Shown here piece after piece: positions 51,801-59,290 of a stretch of 64,000 nucleotides of DNA. The notes below the pieces were generated by a model. It searched no databases and had not been told where the DNA came from. It saw only the letters and a list, made by a program, of their open reading frames with translations. The position numbers and the translations under genes are program-made. Origin of the DNA: CAJWKT01 sp964465375 (GTDB lineage Bacteria; Pseudomonadota; Gammaproteobacteria; Steroidobacterales; Rariloculaceae); assembly GCA_964465375.1 (NCBI GenBank), contig CAYXIJ010000002.1, positions 87,609-151,608 of the forward strand. Direction: 5' to 3'. How positions within the stretch are numbered: the first letter of the stretch is position 1; the number at the start of each line of letters is the position of its first letter.

Positions 51801-54469
51801 GCTACATCGGAAAAATGCAGCCCGGTTGTAGGTTCATCCAACACAAACAATAGCTCGTTATTCTCCGAATTTTTTCGGCGCGTTGTCACCTTAGCAAGAC
51901 TACCTGCCAGCTTAAGACGTTGGGCTTCTCCTCCAGACAAGGTAGGTACAGGCTGCCCCAACGATAGATATTCAAGACCAACAACAACTAATGGTCTTAG
52001 GACCTTGAGTACTTCCGGTGCATGACAAAAAAATGTCATTGCCTCACGCACAGTCATATCAAGGACATCAGAGATGGATTTAAGTTTGCCCCCATGGCCG
52101 AACGTTGTCAGTTTTACCTCCAGCACTTCAGGACGAAAGCGACGCCCATTGCAATCACCACAACGCAAATAAACATCACTCAAAAACTGCATCTCAACGC
52201 GCTCGAAGCCGGTCCCTGAGCAACCCGGACAGCGGCCGTTTCCAGAATTGAAGCTGAATGTCCCCGCCGTGTATCCACGCTCCTTTGCCAATAGTTCCTT
52301 TGAAAAAAGAATACGGATGGCCCGAAGCGCCCCTACAAAACTTGCTGGATTGGATCGGGTGGTACGCCCGATCGGTGACTGGTCCACTAAAACTGCATCT
52401 GCCAGATACTCATCACCTTGCAGGGCTTTGTGAAGACCCGCCGGATCTTTAGGTTTACCTTTCAGCTTGGCCAGAGCATTAAAAAGTACGTTATGAATCA
52501 ACGTTGATTTTCCAGAGCCACTGACTCCAGTGACACATACAAATTTGTTTAATGGAATTTTTACATCGATGTTTTTCAGGTTGTTTTCAGCGGCCCCTGA
52601 AATTTTTAACCAATTACAATGTTTTACATTCCTAGGACTAGGAGAGGGCTCAATGCATTTCTCGGTTTGTAAATACCGAGCCGTATCCGAATCACTGCTG
52701 CTCAAAAGGCGATTAGGTGAACCAAAAAATACTATTTCACCACCGGCTGCACCTGGCCCGGGACCCAAATCCAAGACTCGATCAGCCGCCATCATTATTT
52801 GAGCGTCATGTTCCACTACTATCAACGTATTTCCTGCATCCCGAAGTCGCTTCAAAATACCCACTACTCGCTCAATATCTCGGGAATGCAGGCCGATACT
52901 GGGCTCATCCAAAACAAAAAGTGTGTTTACCAAAGATGTGCCCAGTGCTGTCGTCAGGTTAATTCGCTGGACCTCTCCTCCGCTAAGTGTTCGTGACTGG
53001 CGGTCTAGTGTGAGATAACCTAGACCCACTTCCTTCAAATAATGGAGCCGGCTTTGAATTTCTTTTAGCAACAGCTCAGCGGCCTCATCAAGGGGCCTTG
53101 GCAAATGGATGATCTCAAAGAAATGCGATAGCTCTGCTACGGGTAACAACATTACATCGTGTATTGCGAACCCTGGTAAATCAGCAAATTTTTTCGTATT
53201 CAGCTTCTGAGCTGAGCGCTTGAAGCGCTTACTGGGCATCAAGACTTGTTCGGCATCAGCTAAATTTCCAATCCGCCATAAAAGTGATTCGGGCTTCAGC
53301 CGAGCGCCATCACAAGCAGAACAAATATCATAGGACCTGTATTTGGAAAGCAATACCCGGACAGGCATACGGTAACTTTTTCGTTCGAGGTAAGCGAAAA
53401 AACGCTTTACCCCGTGCCATTTATCCTTACCCCGAATTCCCTCGCCTTCAAGTACCCAAGTCTTCTGCTTTTCTGTCAAATTAGACCAAGGTGCGTCCAC
53501 AGGAATACCCTTAGCTGTAGCAAGCCTGATTAGTTTAGTTTGGAATCTGCGTCGGCTTTTAGTTTGAAAAGGCTTAACAGCCCCGTCCCTGATACTTTTT
53601 CTCTCATCAGGGATCACAAGACCATAATCAATGCCTATGGTTCGACCAAAGCCCCGGCACATCTCGCATGCGCCAACTGGTGAATTAAAAGAAAAACTAC
53701 TGGAAACTGGATCTGTATAACTAATATCACATTGGGGACAATGCAACGCTGAGGAAAATTTCAGCGAAACACCATCCTCTTCCAGTGAACGTACGATCAC
53801 CTTTCCGTGACCTCGCTCCAACGATACCTCCAGCGCTTCGAGAACACGGCTGTGAGCGCTCTTTTTTAACCGGAGCCGATCCTGAATGACCTCAAGTTTC
53901 CTGCCGTGTTTTGAATGAATCCGTGTGTAGCCCTGGACCGCAAGAAATTCTTCCACTTCCTTAGACTGAAAATTTTTCGGTACATTTACCTCAAAAGTAA
54001 TCAAAATTTGCGATGCAATGCCGGTTTTCTCTCCTAAGCTTTCTTCTAGGGACAAGAAAATCGTTTCAGGAGAATCGCGACGTACCTCATCTCCACATCC
54101 TGAACAATAAAGCACAGAAGCCTTTGCAAATAAGAGCTTCAGGTGATCATTGATTTCAGTCATTGTTCCAACGGTGGAGCGTGATGTGCGCACCGGATTT
54201 GTCTGATCAATCGCAATAGCAGGAGGTATCCCTTCTATCCGATCTACATGCGGCTTGTCCATGCGATCCAAAAATTGTCGAGCGTACGGAGAAAATGTTT
54301 CTATGTAGCGCCGTTGGCCTTCAGCATAAATAGTGTCGAAAGCCAATGACGATTTTCCAGAGCCACTTACACCAGTGATAACAATGAGCTTTTTAAGTGG
54401 CAAATCAAGATTCAAGCCCTTTAAGTTATTCTGGCACGCACCCCGTATACGGATAATATCTTTGGTCAC
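48890..54469 (-). CDS. uvrA: Tandem double-length UvrA (two complete UvrA units in one chain)
   Basis: The uninterrupted 1859-residue frame holds two full UvrA units joined by a Lys/Arg-rich linker (about 960-980). Each unit has two ABC domains. The four Walker A motifs GVSGSGKS lie near residues 36, 648, 1013 and 1536. There are four LSGGE signatures, UvrB-binding-type insertions and zinc-finger CxxC pairs (for example CPQC with CEMC, CPGC with CGDC, CPSC with CQRC, and CDGC with CERC). UvrA normally acts as a dimer of about 940-residue chains that find DNA damage. Here the dimer seems to be covalent. The start is GTG (54467-54469). No LexA box was seen upstream. Double-length UvrA paralogues occur elsewhere in bacteria, but I know of no settled function. 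Confidence 0.9.
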   Translation of the reverse strand: MTKDIIRIRGACQNNLKGLNLDLPLKKLIVITGVSGSGKSSLAFDTIYAEGQRRYIETFSPYARQFLDRMDKPHVDRIEGIPPAIAIDQTNPVRTSRSTVGTMTEINDHLKLLFAKASVLYCSGCGDEVRRDSPETIFLSLEESLGEKTGIASQILITFEVNVPKNFQSKEVEEFLAVQGYTRIHSKHGRKLEVIQDRLRLKKSAHSRVLEALEVSLERGHGKVIVRSLEEDGVSLKFSSALHCPQCDISYTDPVSSSFSFNSPVGACEMCRGFGRTIGIDYGLVIPDERKSIRDGAVKPFQTKSRRRFQTKLIRLATAKGIPVDAPWSNLTEKQKTWVLEGEGIRGKDKWHGVKRFFAYLERKSYRMPVRVLLSKYRSYDICSACDGARLKPESLLWRIGNLADAEQVLMPSKRFKRSAQKLNTKKFADLPGFAIHDVMLLPVAELSHFFEIIHLPRPLDEAAELLLKEIQSRLHYLKEVGLGYLTLDRQSRTLSGGEVQRINLTTALGTSLVNTLFVLDEPSIGLHSRDIERVVGILKRLRDAGNTLIVVEHDAQIMMAADRVLDLGPGPGAAGGEIVFFGSPNRLLSSSDSDTARYLQTEKCIEPSPSPRNVKHCNWLKISGAAENNLKNIDVKIPLNKFVCVTGVSGSGKSTLIHNVLFNALAKLKGKPKDPAGLHKALQGDEYLADAVLVDQSPIGRTTRSNPASFVGALRAIRILFSKELLAKERGYTAGTFSFNSGNGRCPGCSGTGFERVEMQFLSDVYLRCGDCNGRRFRPEVLEVKLTTFGHGGKLKSISDVLDMTVREAMTFFCHAPEVLKVLRPLVVVGLEYLSLGQPVPTLSGGEAQRLKLAGSLAKVTTRRKNSENNELLFVLDEPTTGLHFSDVARLLSAFDELINRGHSVLVIEHNLDVINAADWIIDLGPEGGESGGHLIASGPPKKVMEVSNSWTGQALESYRRQPKRKSTKKRTRSVEQKPRATKDIQIVRGREHNLKNVNLSIPRDCLTVITGVSGSGKSTVAFDILFAEGQRRYLESLNAYARQFVQPAGRAEVDAVFGVPPTIAIEQRSSRGGRKSTVATLTEIYHFLRLLFVKLGTQYCPHCDVAINAQSKEAILAKVMTKYRGEHIKFWSPLVVGRKGYYTELASWAASKGYEHLKVDGVLVPTEEWPRLDRFKEHDIDLPICDVKISPKSENVISELLSQSLGYGKGIVKISKSGGSDKKNNREEIFSVQRSCPSCGRSFQALDPRIFSYNSRHGWCQRCFGTGLELPDFDHEQSGEEACWLEGQEGEPGECGSCHGQRLRAEALAVYFQNLSITDFSSLSIKEASIWLKDLKLKDRDQQIARDLLEEISSRLNFLGMVGLSYLSLDRAAPTLSGGEAQRIRLAAQLGSNLRGVCYILDEPSIGLHPRDNHMLLDTVQKLAAKGNTVVVVEHDEETIRRADHIIDLGPGPGAHGGEVVVAGSLSKVLKSRRSVTGRLLTEPLVHPMNGKRRIISQVNGPGHLSISSASRHNLCDINVDFPLGALICVTGVSGSGKSTLIRNILYENLVRLLMKDRNRRSRPIGCDSFEGWEPITRVLEVDQTPIGKTSRSCPATYVGIWNDVRRLFAQTLEARMRGYSAGRFSFNIAGGRCDGCEGQGLRKIEMNFLPDVRVRCERCNSARFNSETLEVKYRGKNIAEVLAMSVDEATVFFSTHPKLEHTLKLLQHVGLGYLPLGQQSPTLSGGEAQRLKLVTELTKARPRIDKTNVGLRHTLYVLDEPTIGLHMADVAKLIHVLHQLVDAGNTVITIEHNLDIIAEADWLIDMGPDGGDAGGRIVAQGPPKKVMRRKRGSHTAKALAEFFRTRPSCHREDSLV

Positions 54470-54586
54470 GCTCAGATGACCCCAAACCAGACAATTGTTT
54501 TTTCTTTTTGTTTCATCTTAATCTGGACATCAACTCGTTGTACCCTATCCCATCCGGGAACTAACCACTAAGGTATCATGTAGATT

Positions 54587-55222
54587 ATGAAATGGATGTA
54601 TTTGATGTGGTTTGTGGGATTTGGCCTGCAAGTGTGCGGGGAGGAAACTTTGGCACAAACTCCAGCAAGAGGATCCCTACTAATCGCTCGGGAGAGCTTG
54701 TCCGATCCACGTTTTTCGGAAACAGTAGTACTGATACTTCAGCACGATACTGGCGGATCCTTAGGTATCATACTGAACCGACCAACGTGGGTTGCGCCCA
54801 CTACAGCCTTCCCAGAACTAGATTTTCTAGATGATTATGAAGGTCATATTTACATCGGTGGCCCGCTTCAGCGATCAAATATTCTGATCCTTACGAAGGG
54901 GATGGGCAATTTGGAAGCAGACGCACTACTTGTAATGGAGGGCGTATACGCGAGCTCGGAACTGGATTTTCTCCGCCTAGTCATAAATTCTGCAAAAAAT
55001 GAAAGTAACCTGAGGCTCTACACAGGACATGCAGAATGGGGCCCACAGCAGCTAGATCAAGAAATCAAACGTGGGGATTGGCACGTAATTCCAGCAAAAC
55101 CGGAACTGATATTTGCCCCTGAACCACTTGAATTATGGCAACAAACACTCTCGTCAGGTTCGGAGATAACAGCCAACCTATCGATTCATATGCTACCTCT
55201 TGTTGCGCTTATGCTGAACTGA
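54587..55222 (+). CDS. YqgE/AlgH (DUF179) family protein with signal peptide
   Basis: 211 residues. The core has GSLLIARESLSDPRFSETVVLILQHDTGGSLGIILNRPT in pieces, then IYIGGPLQ, LYTGHAEWGPQQLDQEIKRGDW and a tail ending in small hydrophobic residues. It matches YqgE/AlgH, a cytoplasmic protein family in most Gammaproteobacteria. Unusually, an extra N-terminal hydrophobic segment (WMYLMWFVGFGLQVC) followed by a LAQ-type cut site precedes the core, so this member is probably exported. The YqgE function itself is not established. Confidence 0.85.
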   Translation: MKWMYLMWFVGFGLQVCGEETLAQTPARGSLLIARESLSDPRFSETVVLILQHDTGGSLGIILNRPTWVAPTTAFPELDFLDDYEGHIYIGGPLQRSNILILTKGMGNLEADALLVMEGVYASSELDFLRLVINSAKNESNLRLYTGHAEWGPQQLDQEIKRGDWHVIPAKPELIFAPEPLELWQQTLSSGSEITANLSIHMLPLVALMLN

Positions 55223-55273
55223 AATAGCGCTGTTATCTGATGCTAATTAACCAGAGCCAAGGATTATCTTTCT

Positions 55274-55774
55274 GTGCCCTTCCCTTACTACGATAAGCTG
55301 AAACCCAAACAGAAGGCCATTTACCGGCGCAGCGACAATATAAAGCAAGTTCGTCTTCCTGGGGAAAAGAACTTTCGGCCCATGGTAGGCAAACTGGAAG
55401 AAGCCCTGTTGGCCGAAAACAGAGGTACAGTAGAGAAACTGACACGCCAACTCACTGCCATTATTCTAGAAACCCTGGAAGTGAAACCAGTCACTATCAA
55501 AGTGTTGTCAGCTAGACCAAGCGACAGGTGGGGAGAGTTGCATGGTTTATATGAGGGCTCAGAAAAAAAACGACGGGCACGCATTACGGTCTGGATGAGA
55601 ACAGCACACCACAAAAAGGTAGTTGCGTTTAAAACTTATCTGCGTACGATTCTGCATGAGATATGCCACCACCTAGATTATGAGCTTCTGGAACTAGAAG
55701 ACTCTTTCCACACAGAGGGATTCTTTAAGAGAGAATCAAGCCTTTTTCACCAGCTATTAAACCAGAAGCATTAA
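55274..55774 (+). CDS. Small zincin-type metallopeptidase-like protein
   Basis: 166 residues from a GTG start (55274). The middle is basic. The motif LHEICHHLDYEL (about 130-141) is an HExxH zinc site, and a third ligand candidate is the His in FHTEGFF downstream, the usual spacing for zincins. No signal peptide or membrane helix is present, so it is cytosolic. It resembles SprT-like or other small zinc peptidases only in this motif; I cannot name the family. It lies 51 bases after the exported YqgE gene and 28 before the amidohydrolase. Confidence 0.72.
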   Translation: MPFPYYDKLKPKQKAIYRRSDNIKQVRLPGEKNFRPMVGKLEEALLAENRGTVEKLTRQLTAIILETLEVKPVTIKVLSARPSDRWGELHGLYEGSEKKRRARITVWMRTAHHKKVVAFKTYLRTILHEICHHLDYELLELEDSFHTEGFFKRESSLFHQLLNQKH

Positions 55775-55801
55775 TTTATACCCCTGACTAGGAGTTATAT
55801 C

Positions 55802-56788
55802 GTGCCAGTTATTGATGTCCATACCCACATGCTCTCTCAAGACTACCTCCAGCTTCTCAGTCAACAAGGAGGAGAAAAGTACCAAATTAAGGCAACCAAA
55901 TCCGGACAGAAATCTATTTTTATGTGGGATGCACCCTTCATGACACTGACGAATGCCATGTGGGATTATGATCTTAGAATCAAGGACATGGACGATGCCC
56001 GTGTTGATATTGCTATCGTTTCTCTTACTTGCCCCAACGCCTTTTTTGGAAATCCAGAAGTAAGCCTAAAAGCGGCGAGAATGGTTAATGACTCCATGGC
56101 TGAGCAGCAAACCTTGCGGCCCGACCGAATTCGCTGGTTTGCTTCCATACCATGGCAACACGAGGAGCTAGCACTAAAGGAGCTCAAAAGGGCGCGAGAA
56201 TCTGGTGCCGTCGGCGTCATGCAAATCGCGAACATTGACGGCCAAAATCTCACGGATGACAGTTTCGCTAATGTCTGGAAGGCTATCGATCAGCAAGCTC
56301 TCCCTGTTCTAGTCCACCCCACAGCACCCCAAGGTGTGCGAGACATGAGCATGGATGAATACGGACTGGTTCCCCCTGTCGGATTCATGCTTGACACGAC
56401 GCTAGCAATTTCCAGAATGATTCTGGATGGTTTTTTTGATCGTTATCCCAATCTCAAAATTATTGCGAGTCACGGAGGTGCGACATTGCCATATCTTGCG
56501 GGTCGCCTTGATCGCTGCTACGAAATGATTCCGGCCTGCTCTGAAACCATCAAGGAAAAACCCAGTACATACCTGAAGCGCATTTACTACGATACAGTGG
56601 TTTATTCGCAAAGCGCACTTTCACTTTGCCTAGAAGTAGCAGCGTCTGATGATAACCTGTTGTTCGGCTCGGACTATCCTCATGTCATCGGAGATATGCA
56701 AGGCTGTCTTGCCAGAATAGATGCCCTATCCAAAAAAACAGCCGCAAAAATAAGAGGGATAAACGCATGCAGGATATTTAATCTGTAA
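55802..56788 (+). CDS. ACMSD-like metal-dependent amidohydrolase/decarboxylase
   Basis: 328 residues from a GTG start at 55802. The metal-ligand HxH pair is in IDVHTHML (about 5-9), with further His in VLVHPTAP, SHGGATLPYLAGRLDR and the Asp in LLFGSDYPHVIGD. These match the aminocarboxymuconate-semialdehyde decarboxylase (ACMSD) group, which decarboxylates or hydrolyses ring-cleavage products. It lies next to an MFS gene and the ring-cleavage operon, so a role in aromatic breakdown is likely. Its C-terminus overlaps the convergent MFS gene by 11 bases. Confidence 0.85.
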   Translation: MPVIDVHTHMLSQDYLQLLSQQGGEKYQIKATKSGQKSIFMWDAPFMTLTNAMWDYDLRIKDMDDARVDIAIVSLTCPNAFFGNPEVSLKAARMVNDSMAEQQTLRPDRIRWFASIPWQHEELALKELKRARESGAVGVMQIANIDGQNLTDDSFANVWKAIDQQALPVLVHPTAPQGVRDMSMDEYGLVPPVGFMLDTTLAISRMILDGFFDRYPNLKIIASHGGATLPYLAGRLDRCYEMIPACSETIKEKPSTYLKRIYYDTVVYSQSALSLCLEVAASDDNLLFGSDYPHVIGDMQGCLARIDALSKKTAAKIRGINACRIFNL

Positions 56789-57980
56789 AAACAGGGAGTC
56801 CCCTCAGCCAAATCCACCATACTAGCGCGCAAAACGGGCCCAGAATAACAATAGAAACTGAAAGGGGAAGCGGGGTTTGTACCTCCATCAATCCCAAGAC
56901 AGCTGCTGCCGTTGCTCCCATGAGAAACTGACCTACACCGAAAAGTGCTGCACCTGCTCCAGCCTGATCTGGATAAAGACTCAACGTCCGCGTAATCAGA
57001 TTGGTCACTACAAACCCAACCCCAAATAAATAGCCACAAAAAGGCAGAATGATCCCTAAAACGTTCCCAGTCATCAGAGTCGCAGCAAAACAAGCAAAAC
57101 TTGAAATTGCAATCAGACCAGTACCAAAAGAGACTAGCTTCATGGTGCCTATACCAACCACCATTCGGCCATTCAAAAAAGCCCCTAACGCCCCGCCCAG
57201 CATCACAAACGCAAAACAATAGCCGAACACGTAGGGAGCCAAACCAAAATACTCAATAAAAACAAACGGGGATCCAGTGACAAAAATCATAACGCCAGCC
57301 ATAGCCAATCCTGAACAAAAAATATGTCCAACCACTTCACTGCGTCTAATTAGCTTACCGTAAGCCAAGAAACTGCCCAGAATACTGACATCCGAACGAT
57401 CAATTCCTGCTCTTGGCAAAAGAATAAGTGTCGCTATAACCCCTATGGCGCCCACTAGTGCAAGCATCCAAAAAACAATTGGCCAATATCCAAAAGTAGC
57501 GAGCCATCCACCCAGCATCGGAGCAGCTACCGGTGCAAAAAATGCGATCACCATCACCATAGATAAAACACGCGATGCCTGACTACCGCGCCATCGATCT
57601 AGAATGATTGCTCTGGATAACACCATACCTGCTGCTGCACCAAGACCCTGCAAAAAACGACCAAACAACAGCTGATTAATGGTCAATGCAAATGCACATC
57701 CGATGCTCGCAAACATAAAGACAGTTAATCCCAGTAAGAGCAGTGGACGTCGACCAAAATGATCCGAGAGAGGTCCATATACTAATTGTCCACCCGCAAA
57801 TCCGAGCAATATGGTGCTCATAGTCAGCTGGGCTTGCCCAGGCAATGTGCCCAATGACCGGGAAATCAATGGTAAAAATGGCGAATAAGTATCGTTACAA
57901 AGAGGGCCAAGTGCAGTTAGTGCGCCCAGAAAAAAAATGAGTGCAAAAGGACTACGTTTGTCTGATAGCGATTTATCCAT
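56778..57980 (-). CDS. MFS transporter, Bcr/CflA type
   Basis: 400 residues with about 12 hydrophobic helices. LGPLCNDTYSPFLPLI near the N-terminus and the GPLSDHFGRRPLLLLGL loop (about 72-88) between helices 2 and 3 are characteristic of Bcr/CflA multidrug/sulfonamide efflux proteins; FLQGLGAAAGMVLSRAI matches helix 4. It is 170 bases downstream of ligB on the same strand. Whether it exports drugs or moves an aromatic substrate of the neighbouring pathway cannot be told. Confidence 0.9.
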   Translation of the reverse strand: MDKSLSDKRSPFALIFFLGALTALGPLCNDTYSPFLPLISRSLGTLPGQAQLTMSTILLGFAGGQLVYGPLSDHFGRRPLLLLGLTVFMFASIGCAFALTINQLLFGRFLQGLGAAAGMVLSRAIILDRWRGSQASRVLSMVMVIAFFAPVAAPMLGGWLATFGYWPIVFWMLALVGAIGVIATLILLPRAGIDRSDVSILGSFLAYGKLIRRSEVVGHIFCSGLAMAGVMIFVTGSPFVFIEYFGLAPYVFGYCFAFVMLGGALGAFLNGRMVVGIGTMKLVSFGTGLIAISSFACFAATLMTGNVLGIILPFCGYLFGVGFVVTNLITRTLSLYPDQAGAGAALFGVGQFLMGATAAAVLGLMEVQTPLPLSVSIVILGPFCALVWWIWLRGLPVFTD

Positions 57981-58149
57981 GATTACCCTGAAAATTGAAA
58001 CACCTGATTACGATAAAAAAATTAAGGCAAGCACAAAAAATTGTCATGGCAGCCTATTAGCTTTATAAAAATCCGGATGCGTGCAAAAGAAAAGATAACT
58101 TTTTTACGGGATTTGATTCCGGAAAAAAATCTAGAACAAAATGATATTT

Positions 58150-58971
58150 CTATTCAACCGCCATCGTGGCTGCGTAACAACCCACGGCGTACACGGGAAT
58201 AGGCGCATAAAAAAGAAGTTCCCCGGTGGAACCCTCCGTAGCACCGGCAACAGTAGCAAACGTGCGAATTTCAAAAGCACCTTGTCCACCCTCTCTCAAC
58301 ACCTCTTCATCCGTATACGAAATTAGATCATCCTTACGATTATTAATGAAGTGATCAAGAAACGTACGATCCCACAACTCGTTTATCGCTCCAGAATCAG
58401 GGGTACAGGGCCAATGCGACATGCCTCCTGTGCCAAGCAAAGCAATGCGCTCTGGTTGCGCATCACACGCGGCCCGCAGTGTACGACCAAATTCGTAAGC
58501 CCGATGCAATGGGCTCAATGGTGGTCCCTGACAATTGATGTTCACCGGGACAACAGGAAGATCATAGCGAGGCGTCAAAAAATGCAGCGGGACCATGATC
58601 CCGTGGTCGAATTTCCACTCTTCTGCATAGGCTAAATCAATCTTTTGCATCACATCGCAAATAATGCGTTTAGATAAATTTGGATTGCCCGGTATTTTTC
58701 TTCGCTTGATCGCCAACCATTCTTCATCCTCTATGGGGCCCTCGTATTCATCCGCCATACCCATGCAGTAAGCAGGCATGTTGTCCATGAAGAAATTTGC
58801 AAAATGCTCCGCTGCAACCACAATCAATGCGTCGGGGCTGGCCGCCTCAAGGCGTTCACGTATTCTGTCTAGATTACGATAAAATTCCTCTCGAAGTTTT
58901 GGGTCGGCGCGCTCTGATCGCCCGGTAATACCCGGCGCGTGACTGCAAGCTCCGGCGAAGACCAGACTCAT
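58150..58971 (-). CDS. LigB-type class III extradiol dioxygenase, catalytic subunit
   Basis: 273 residues. Iron-ligand candidates are His11 in GACSHAPG, the His in VVAAEHFANFF (about 56) and the Glu in AFEIRTFA near 243, in the positions of LigB of protocatechuate 4,5-dioxygenase. LLGTGGMSHWPC holds the catalytic-base histidine of the family. It opens catechol-type rings between the diol and an adjacent carbon using Fe(II) and O2. Its ATG overlaps the LigA-like gene's stop (ATGA), so the two subunits are coupled. Substrate by context is homoprotocatechuate or a similar catechol. Confidence 0.9.
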   Translation of the reverse strand: MSLVFAGACSHAPGITGRSERADPKLREEFYRNLDRIRERLEAASPDALIVVAAEHFANFFMDNMPAYCMGMADEYEGPIEDEEWLAIKRRKIPGNPNLSKRIICDVMQKIDLAYAEEWKFDHGIMVPLHFLTPRYDLPVVPVNINCQGPPLSPLHRAYEFGRTLRAACDAQPERIALLGTGGMSHWPCTPDSGAINELWDRTFLDHFINNRKDDLISYTDEEVLREGGQGAFEIRTFATVAGATEGSTGELLFYAPIPVYAVGCYAATMAVE

Positions 58972-59279
58972 GACTCACCGTCCTTCAACAACCTGTATAT
59001 ACCAGCCCGAACTGGGCCATGGTTCTTAACACCCTCTTTCATTGCGTGGATATACTCATCCCACTCCTGACCGATCAAAGCCGAATAGTGCATGAGGATC
59101 TGGCCATTTACGCCCATGACATATAAAAGTCCGATATCACCTTCTCGAATTGCTCCGAGTTCTTCCTCGGTCAATTCATACTCCTTAAGCAGGGACTCGA
59201 AACTCTCATGATAGCGCCTCCGTATGTAAGGGTCTCGATTGAGTTGATAGAGTAATTTCTGTACGTAGTAGAGACTCAT
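58968..59279 (-). CDS. LigA-type small subunit of the extradiol dioxygenase
   Basis: 103 residues, helical, with YYVQKLLYQLNRDPYIRRRYHES and ELTEEELGAIREGDIGLLYVMGVNGQIL in pieces. This matches the alpha subunit of protocatechuate 4,5-dioxygenase, which covers the active site of LigB. It overlaps ligB by four bases and follows the aldehyde dehydrogenase gene by 11 bases. A separate alpha subunit is not found in the E. coli HpaD pathway. Confidence 0.87.
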   Translation of the reverse strand: MSLYYVQKLLYQLNRDPYIRRRYHESFESLLKEYELTEEELGAIREGDIGLLYVMGVNGQILMHYSALIGQEWDEYIHAMKEGVKNHGPVRAGIYRLLKDGES

Positions 59280-59290
59280 GAAATCACGTC

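Noticed and set aside
54470..54586. LexA operator upstream of the tandem uvrA
   Set aside because: No CTGT-N8-ACAG pattern is present on either strand in the gap.
57981..58149. Terminator between ligB and the MFS gene
   Set aside because: Two TCCGGA copies lie about 45 bases apart and no compact stem with a T run can be drawn.
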